Shown here piece after piece: positions 12,801-21,800 of a stretch of DNA of 64,000 bases. Both the position numbers and the translations under genes were made by a program. The DNA lies in contig NC_088171.1 of NCBI RefSeq assembly GCF_028769735.1, positions 92,178,912 to 92,242,911 of the forward strand. Direction: 5' to 3'. Every line of letters begins with the position of its first letter. Within the stretch, counting starts at the first letter, position 1. This DNA comes from Zonotrichia leucophrys gambelii. Its lineage: Eukaryota; Chordata; Aves; Passeriformes; Passerellidae. Under the pieces are notes generated by a model, which saw only the letters and a program-made list of their open reading frames with translations, was not told the origin of the DNA and searched no databases.

Positions 12801-15800
12801 AGAATTGTTCAATTAGTGTCTGAAGCTCAAGCTAAGATGCCAGGTCCAGCATGTGCAGACATGGCCAAATGCTGTATGATACAAATAGGCTTATGTGAAA
12901 AAATGCTTTATTTAGTTTACTTCTAGGAACAAAGTGAATTTACAGAGAATTGTACCAGAAGCAGTTCTCAGCACATTCTGCCTTAATGTGGTTAGAGTTT
13001 ACAAATATGGTCAAGCTAAAAATCAAATTGTGATAGCTGCTGCTATCACCAAAGGTAGCAGAGTGGGGGATTGAATTTTATTTAACTACAAAAAAGAAAA
13101 AGCATTAAGTAAAGATCATTGCTGCCCACAAATGTTTAACAAAGCAGTTTTGATCTTGAACTCTCCCATTCAGCAGCAGCATGTTCCCAGGCTAACATTT
13201 AATTCACACTTAGCCACGTGGCTTTGTAATGCTATCAATAATATATTTCTTAAGCATCTCAAAACCAAACCAAAATAGTACGTTCTCTAAAGCATGCCAG
13301 ACTGATCAATGAGCTGAAAATCAGCTGGTCTGCCAGGCTCAAAGGGAAACTATCAACAAAGCAGCCTCCTGGTGTCCAGTAAGCAGCAGAATCCCGCAAA
13401 GAGCAAATTCCAGGGCCCACAATGCCCAGGGATGCATCCCCAGCCAGGTTACAGATTCTTAAAACACCCTCAGAAAATTCATAGGCAACAGTAATTTAGG
13501 GAATACAACTGATGCCACAGCTTCAGCTGAGTGGGACCTTGGGAACACAGAAACTGCACGGGCAGTCACTGCAGAATATCTTCTCCCCCATTATCTGGGA
13601 CCGGTAAGGATGACTACTATCACTCCTGTTCAGTTCAAGGGGGATGTAGAGGGGGGCCCAGCAAAATGGCAAATAATTTATGAGAACAGGCTTGGGAGCT
13701 GGACTTGTTTAGACTGGTGGAGATGAAGAGGAGACATAATAAATAGCATGGATACCTGAACAGCAGCTACAAAATGTACAGCCCTGTGGGAACCTGACAG
13801 AAGCATTAAAAAGTAGCAGCCAGGAATAGCTGCTTCAGGTGCAAAGATTAGATATTAGGATAAAATTCCTCCTTGAACAGAGGAGCAACAGCAGACTGAT
13901 ATTAAACACATGTAGAAGACTCTCTGCCTGTCAACATGTTCAAGGATTCAGCAAGAAAGTGATGATCCAGCACTAGTTGTAGTCTTGCTTCAATCAGGAA
14001 GTTAGGAAATCACCTAATCAGTCTCAGGAAATCTCTTCCACCTGATTATTTTATTTAGTAAGAACTATGTTCCAAATACTAGCTATGCACATGAACAAAC
14101 AAAAAAACCCAACAAAAGCAACTCCCCAAAAAACCCTTTCCTTTCAATATTCAATTACAGAGCGCTGAACATATAAAAGGTGGAGAAGAAACATCTGTTT
14201 ATGTATTTGTAATGCACACACATTCCTAATGACTGCCAGAAATGTAACAGCCATGTTTCAAAACAAAAGGGCAGTTTCAGACACTGTCAGCTCAGCTATT
14301 CAGCAGCAACAAGGATGTCCCAAGCTCAGCACCAGATTCCCTTTTGAGTATAAAGGGGAAGTAAAGGGGAAACAAAGATGCCAGATTCCACCATGTCAAG
14401 GAAATCCCAAAGACAAAAGTAGTAAGGGTATTGAAATAATGTTCCACCTTATACTTCTATTATTATGGCTTCTGAAACATTTTCTCTTCTAGTCTGTAAG
14501 TCAGAATAGAACTTCCAGGCTTCTCCTTTGAAAACTCAGCAGTAGATATATATCCAAAAAACACATCCTTATCCATGTTTAACAGACACTGAGCATGGAG
14601 GGACATGTTAAAACATATCAATTTCTTAACATATTAAGCTGAAATGCTGATCAGGATACTGCTAAGTTTATCATTGGTGAACACAAGGCAGAATCCACCA
14701 CATCTGTGCCTTCACTGGAGAAAGAACTTGTCTTCAATGCTGTTTAGCAACTGCAGCTTATCTTCAAACTGGAATCCTGGAATCCTCTCCTCGACTCCAT
14801 GTTTTACAGAACAACCATAATGAAGCTTTCTTTACTCATGGTGGAATTTACAGGTTTTAAGTTGAAGGGTATAAATACAGATTAGTAGATCCAGCAGCTA
14901 AAATATACAACATCCCTTATTACATTTTCCATTTGTATTGCTATAAAGAGCAGGACAAGCTTCCTCTGCATCATACTGTAATGCAAGAAAAATTCCATAG
15001 GCTGTACAAATAAATTCATTAACCCACTCCTCTGTGCCATATTCATTTCACCACTAAGCCCTTTGTCCATAAAGGGCTTTAATAGAGCTCATACTCTGTA
15101 TTATGCCTCTTGCTTGAGCTAACTGTAGTAAACCACTGCATTTTGCTACTGCCCAGTAAATATTTGCCTATGTGTATATTGGCTTTGCCCCATCATTTAG
15201 TGCCTCTTGCTCAAAGCAAAAAGCTTTCAAAACTTTACTATTCATTCCCTTCCACTCCTTATCCCTGAACACATGGGCAACTGCCTTAAAAAAGGGCTGA
15301 AAGAAGTATTCCATCTGTCCAATTACATGACTGTACAAAGGAATCACATGACTGAAATTCATGTACTCAGCTGTGCCTTGATTTAACACTCTTAGTAAAG
15401 TCCCAGAACTCCAGCATCTTCTATTTCCACACCTTCCATTGTGTTGCTTTCCTCTGAACTGCTGAAGGGGAAAAAAAAAAACCCAAGCCAAACCAACCCA
15501 ACATATCCAATTTTGTCATAACCACAAAACAGCTTGTGGATAGTTTTGCCATATGGGAACTCACACAGTAATGTGATGAAGAAAGTCACCTTTCTTACAG
15601 GAAGTAGAACTCCTCCAAAAACAAACACCTGGAATCAGATGCATTTCCTCACTTAACTGACTTTGAAGTCAACATGGTTGTGCAGTAACACAGGTTACAC
15701 ACACTCACCACTTCTGGATTATCAAGAAACTTTTGGTGGGTTCAGAAAGGATGTATGGCATATCCCATTTGGAAATACTCAGAATTCAAATACTTTGTCT

Positions 15801-18800
15801 TTTTAAATTTTGGTTTACAAATGGCAGGTTTTTGTTTTACGAGGTGTTCTCCCTACTGACAAAAGAACTTTTTTTAATTCTGCAGCAAAGAAGAAAATGC
15901 AGATATTGGTGTAAAACATTCTAAATATGTCAAGCCTCATCCTCTGAAGTACCTTTTCCTTTTTAGACAGTGTACATTTCAGATACTTGTCAGGTGTCAT
16001 CCTGAATTACTTCCAAGAAAACTCATCCTTCGCTTTCACATCATTTTTTTTCTGGCTCTTTGAACTCCAGCTCTGTGAACATGCTGTCACATTTCAATCT
16101 CACTGGAACATTTGATAGCATGAACATTAGAACAAGATTGCAGATCCAGCAACAATAACAAAAGCATATCAATAATTTATATACTGAAATTAAATTAGAT
16201 TCAAGCTTTACATAGTTTAGCACGTAATTAAAAAAAAATCCATACTTCCCATGTGCATTCACAAAACTTTACTACTAAATTTAATAATTTTTGTTCATGC
16301 TTACCTCAGACCTATCTCAGAGGTCTACAAACAATTAAAAAAAGCCCAGCTATTTAAAATGAAAAAATAAAGGCTAGATAAATTAATCATTACACTTTTG
16401 TATCAGGGACAGAGCACAATGAATTTACTGGATCTGCTGGACCTTGAAGGAGAATTATTTATATAATTGGTAATATGTCCATGGGAAAGTTCAAGAAGTT
16501 CTACACACATACTGACTACATAATTCAGCATTATAGTTCCCAACACCTCTGAAAAGTTACTTAACAAAACAGCTTTTCTACTTGCAAAAAAATCTAAAGC
16601 AGCACAACTGAAACATACAAATAAATTTCATCAGACCAAATTTCAGCCTCTTTGGACAAATAAACCCCCCCAGTGGCTTGCAAATTGACCTTCCACAACT
16701 TGATCTTCAGTGAAGCAGAATGCAATAGACAGCAGAATAAAGGAGACATCAATAGTATTAATAATAATTTTTTATTAGAAGTAAGTTTCTGATAGCTTCA
16801 AAATTATTCCTGAGGCAGAGAACTTTCTGGATAAAAACGTATCTTGCAATGCTTCTGACATGTGGTACCCTGTGATGTTGAGACTCCTCCAGAGGGCACA
16901 GCTAACTTGCTTACCAAAGCTTCTAAATTCTTCACTTGATTAATTAGATATTTTGACTTCTTGCTCTGCAGGACACATCCCAGTTGAAAGATTCCAAGTC
17001 ATGACATTTCCAAGGATACAGTACTTGTAGCATGCACACATTCTTAACCTTTGGATTAATTCTTAATTCTCCATGGAACACAGAGACTGTAGTACATACA
17101 GCTCTGTTTTCTAAAGCCATAGGTATTTGCAACAGGTTCCTGCTGTTACCACTCTTTCCACAGCCTTGCTGCCACAACTTCTGTCCTCTTATTCAAGTCA
17201 CTTTCTGCCACATGCATCCCATACATTATTCCTCTAAAACCAGATTTTATGATCTTGAAGAATGAATCTCTTCACTTAATGAGTATTACTTTTAATGATC
17301 ATTTCTCACACAAAACTCAAACATATCTGTAGAAAATGTCTTCCACTAAAAGCCCTTGACCAGACCCACACAAATCTGTTCTTGTTACTGAGGTGTAAAT
17401 ACAATTTTGTAGCACTTGAATCCACCGGACTTTGAGAAGACTTGGAAGTTTCCACAACTCCTCATATTCTGTCAGGGAGCTCCGTTGCCATACAGCAGTC
17501 ACAGGTGACTGAGGCAAAATCTCATGACTGTTCTCACACTTGAATGACATGTCTTGCACTAACTCCCCCATCAGCACAAAACCCTGAGAGCAGCTAATGA
17601 AGCTCAGTCTCTTAGGAAAGGGCTCTGACCAGCATTTTCCCAGATCTTTCTTGCTTGTTGATTCTTCAGGGTGCAGAAAGTGGTGAGCTCAGCCTGCAGC
17701 ACTTCCCTCAGTACAGGACTGACACTGTCACTCTTCCCTGTGCAGATGTGTGTCTTCAGGCACCTCTGATCACCTTGGTTCAAAAAGGCTGAGAGGTTCA
17801 AAAGACACTGGGGAACAGATGATAAAGGTGGAATGTAAGCCTTGCTTCTTCGGAGAACAGGCTAAGAAGATAAAGTAGAAGTGAAACGCTTGTTTCTTGT
17901 GTGACTGACTATAACCATTTGGTTTTTAATAATCTCATTGATTTTTATCAGTATTCCCACATCTGCTTATCCCTCTGCTTCCTGTATGTCATCATAAGTA
18001 GCTTTACAACAAGATTTTCATTTCCACTGTGAGCGAAGTATATATCACATTTCCAACCTTTCACCACAACTTCTACTTTCATTGACATTTGACAGTCTGG
18101 ATTCATATTCTCAGTTTCTGGGGAAAAGACACCCCAACAACTGAATTCACCTTGAATACATCTTTGCTCCTCCAAGTCCACTAAAATAAAGAGAGGCAGA
18201 ACATTCCTGTGATGCAGCCAAGCAGCTTCAGCACTGGTAGAGCTGCATCTGCAACACTGCTGTGTCAGCCTGCTGATTTAGCTTCTCAGCATTCTGCCTG
18301 AAACTCAGCAGTGCGTGCATCAAGCTGACAGACAAGTAGGAGACAGTTTAGCCTGAGAAAGTGAGAAACTAAAACACTGACTATACATCCCTCCACTAGA
18401 CAGATACATAAATATTTGTATGTGAAAAGGCATAAGTAAGGTTTCATACTCTAAAACAATTCTTTGTCAGCAGTTCACTAGACAAATCTCAGAAGAATGT
18501 TCAGCATATAAAGAGAAACACAGTTAGAGACATAAATTGGCAAATACAAATACCTGAACTATTAGAAAAGCAACAAAACAGTAAATCCCCAAGCAATATC
18601 TATCCTAGGAGGCTGGAAGAAAAAAGTATTATACTTACAATAGAGATTCCTGCGTCTCATGGCTTTCTCTTGCTTTAATTATGAAGATGCAAGTCATCCC
18701 AAAATAGAATAAGAAAAATAAATTAATGTGCTGCATCATTTGAAGGAAAAATCCAGCACTTCCAGAGAAGCCTTTGCAGATGAATTTCATTACAGGCCAA

Positions 18801-21800
18801 AATTTCCATGGTCAAACAGGAAAAATTAGAGCCTTTATGATTGTCTGCAAAAGCTGGAAGTACCGACAGAGTTGTACTTACAGTTAACACAAGGTTACTT
18901 TCAAGAAAACCCTGTTATTTAGTGAAGTTTTAAGGGATGATTATGGCTTGAAACACATCTGAACGATGCCAGGAAAACCTAAAGTATGACTACAGCTCCT
19001 AAGTTTTCAGAAGGCGTAGTTCCGACAACAACAAAAAAAATCTTACGCCAAAAGGAAAAACTAACTGAAAGCAGCTCCCCCATCATTTTTTGAGTGGATT
19101 TGGTTAAACCTTAAGGCTAGCCAAATCTCAGGAAAGATCATTCATATCATGAAGAACAGGAAAAGGGTCTTTCACTGGCTGAATCCAGAATAGATGATTG
19201 CTTTTTGGCAGAATCTAAAGAAAAGAAGTTAAATTTCCATTTAATAGCTAAGCAATCCTGACTCATTTTGACAATTTTCTGGCAAGTAAACACAAACTTG
19301 TCATTTACAAGAATAAAACAATAGTGTGATCATTCTACCACTACAGCAGCTGTCTGTCCAGAGCAGTCCATGGAGTTAAGTGCTGTATTTTCAATATTCA
19401 GTGGCATGGAAGAGATGCTGGACATGGGTGTGGCAATTCAACAGGAAGCAAGACTGATAAAACAGTTAATTGTCTGAGAAGCCAAGCAGCTGTACTTTCG
19501 TGGCAGCTATAAAATAAGGAAGTGACCCAAGTCCTGGTATTGCCACAGGCAGTGGATGGTTTTGTATAAATTCAACAGGATTTCACAAGCTTAGTAATAC
19601 ACAGTGTTCCTCACAGTTATGCTGTTCCAAGTGCTTTTGTTACTCATTCTCCAGTTTTACAACAAACAGCTGCTAATACCAAGTTTTCAGACAAGCACAG
19701 AAAACATTAGCAACTGTGAGCTGCTGTTTAAAGAGAATTTCCTCCTGCTATTTTCAGACAATCACCTTTGACTGCACCTGGTTTACTGCTTTTGTTAATA
19801 TCAGAAATGTAGTTTCACAACTGAAGCTAAAGTGTCTATTTTACTTGTGATCCCTGCTACTAGATCAGGAATTAAGATTCTCACACATTTGGTGAGAATC
19901 TTATTCTCTGTTCTGGTTCAGGAATTGTAACAGCTGTTTTTGAGCTAAGACTGAAAAGTTAGAGTAACTTTTGGCAAAGTGTCTAACTTTGAGAAGCCAA
20001 AACTCAAAAACTACTGGTTTTAAGGGTTCAAACCTTCTGGGCACATGGCAGTCTGTATGAGCTACTGCATAAGGTAGTTGCCTACACAACTGAAGTTCAC
20101 AGGTTATTTAACAGAACAGTTTCAATTGCATAGTTAAGTATTATATGAACATAATTTAGTTTGTCTTAAACATACCCCATCTTTAAATATATCAGTCAGA
20201 TATACAAGGATATGCATGGAAATTCTACTTATTCTAATACTTCACACTCATAATAAACAAATCAAGTTCTGGGGTTTTGTCTTCTGCTTGGCTTTTCCCC
20301 TCAAAAGAAATCTCCACAATTGAAGTTTCTCTGTGGAGAAAGAGAACTAACAGAAGATATGCTGCAGAACACAATGGCATGCTTTTTGGGACCAAATATA
20401 AACAATCCAACAGCAAGGTCATTTTCCTGTAACTAGCTACATTAGCATTCCAAGTATCAACACAAATATGCATGACTGAAATGTTTAAACAGCAATGGTT
20501 GATTTTCCTGCCACAAAAAGGACAGAAAAGTTGTCTGCACATCAGGTATTTCAACCACAGGTTCTGATGTGCAACAATCAGGGGTGAGAGACAAGAAATG
20601 AGAATACTGAAATGATGAAGACAAAGGCTAACAGCTCTCTTCACAGATTTGAACATTACTTGTTTCTGAAGAGCCTGTAGAGTCTTGAATACATATTTTT
20701 CTCTTTCTAGGACATGGCAGGCATTTTTACCTATCTAACTCCAAACTTGAAGGGGGGCAAGGAAACTTGGATCTTTGATAGAACCAGAACAATCTTCCTC
20801 TGTGTTCCAAACACAACTCACAAAATAAGCAGTGTTCTTCTGCTGATGCCATACCTGCAAAGGGCTGATCAAAACACATGGAAAAAAGGTGTTCCACTCT
20901 AGGATCTCCCTAGCAGACCGAGCTATAAAACTAAAGCATACTTACAAAATCAGAATAAATTGTATCACATACTACCATATTCCAGGTATGTACACCATAG
21001 GTGTAATTGATTTGGGGACCATTGTCCCAAAAAACCTAGATTTCTCCTCAGCTGTGGAAAAAAACAAAAAGGCCAAACAAACCCATCTTTCACGCATGAT
21101 ATCCCCCACTACTCTCACGGGCTTAGCTAAATTAAAATCATTAGTAAACTAATATAAATGTTGTTTCCTAAACATTTTACTATAATGGCTAAAACTAAAA
21201 TTGAACTTTTTTTCAAAGTATCCAAAATCAACCAATTCCAATTTTCAGAGCCATGAATCATACACACATCTATGAATATTTTGGCTAATGCACTTTCCAC
21301 AACTTCCCATCCCATTAGTACCTGCTGTGCAGTGAAGCCACAGGACCCCACCATTGTGCTACAATGCAGAGGTCACACAGCACTCAATGCACAAGGTACA
21401 CACAGCCTTGTACTGTGATCACCCCAGCCACACAATCCTTGGGCCATCAGCACCCTTTGACAAGGCTCTGGCCTTATGAACTAACAGCACTAGAAAAAAT
21501 TGGAGATAAAACAAAGGTATGCAGAAACAACCTAAATAAGTATCTTATGCACCTATTCAAAATCCAGATTAACCAGACTATCCAGGTGGAAAAAAAGAAA
21601 AAAAAAAAGAGATAAAATAGCCATGTACACTGAAGGTCAACTGAAGTATTCTCACAAATCTGTCAGACAGCCAAGCTTTACTACTGCAGCTATTCAAAAG
21701 AACACATTTTACTCTGAACAGCTATAGGAAACACAGGCCAATTTTATATATGTATCACATGTTTACATTTGTTTCTTAATGACTGTCCTTCTGCCAAAGG

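Noticed and set aside
18640..18665. Possible exon with donor GTAAGTAT on the minus strand
   Set aside because: The acceptor side is poor and its phase does not join the next coding-like piece of the relic.
16804..20710. Assignment of the nested relic to a Fanconi-type or shieldin protein
   Set aside because: I considered FANCB and the shieldin subunits from general style, but no run of residues matched what I remember of them. Left unnamed.
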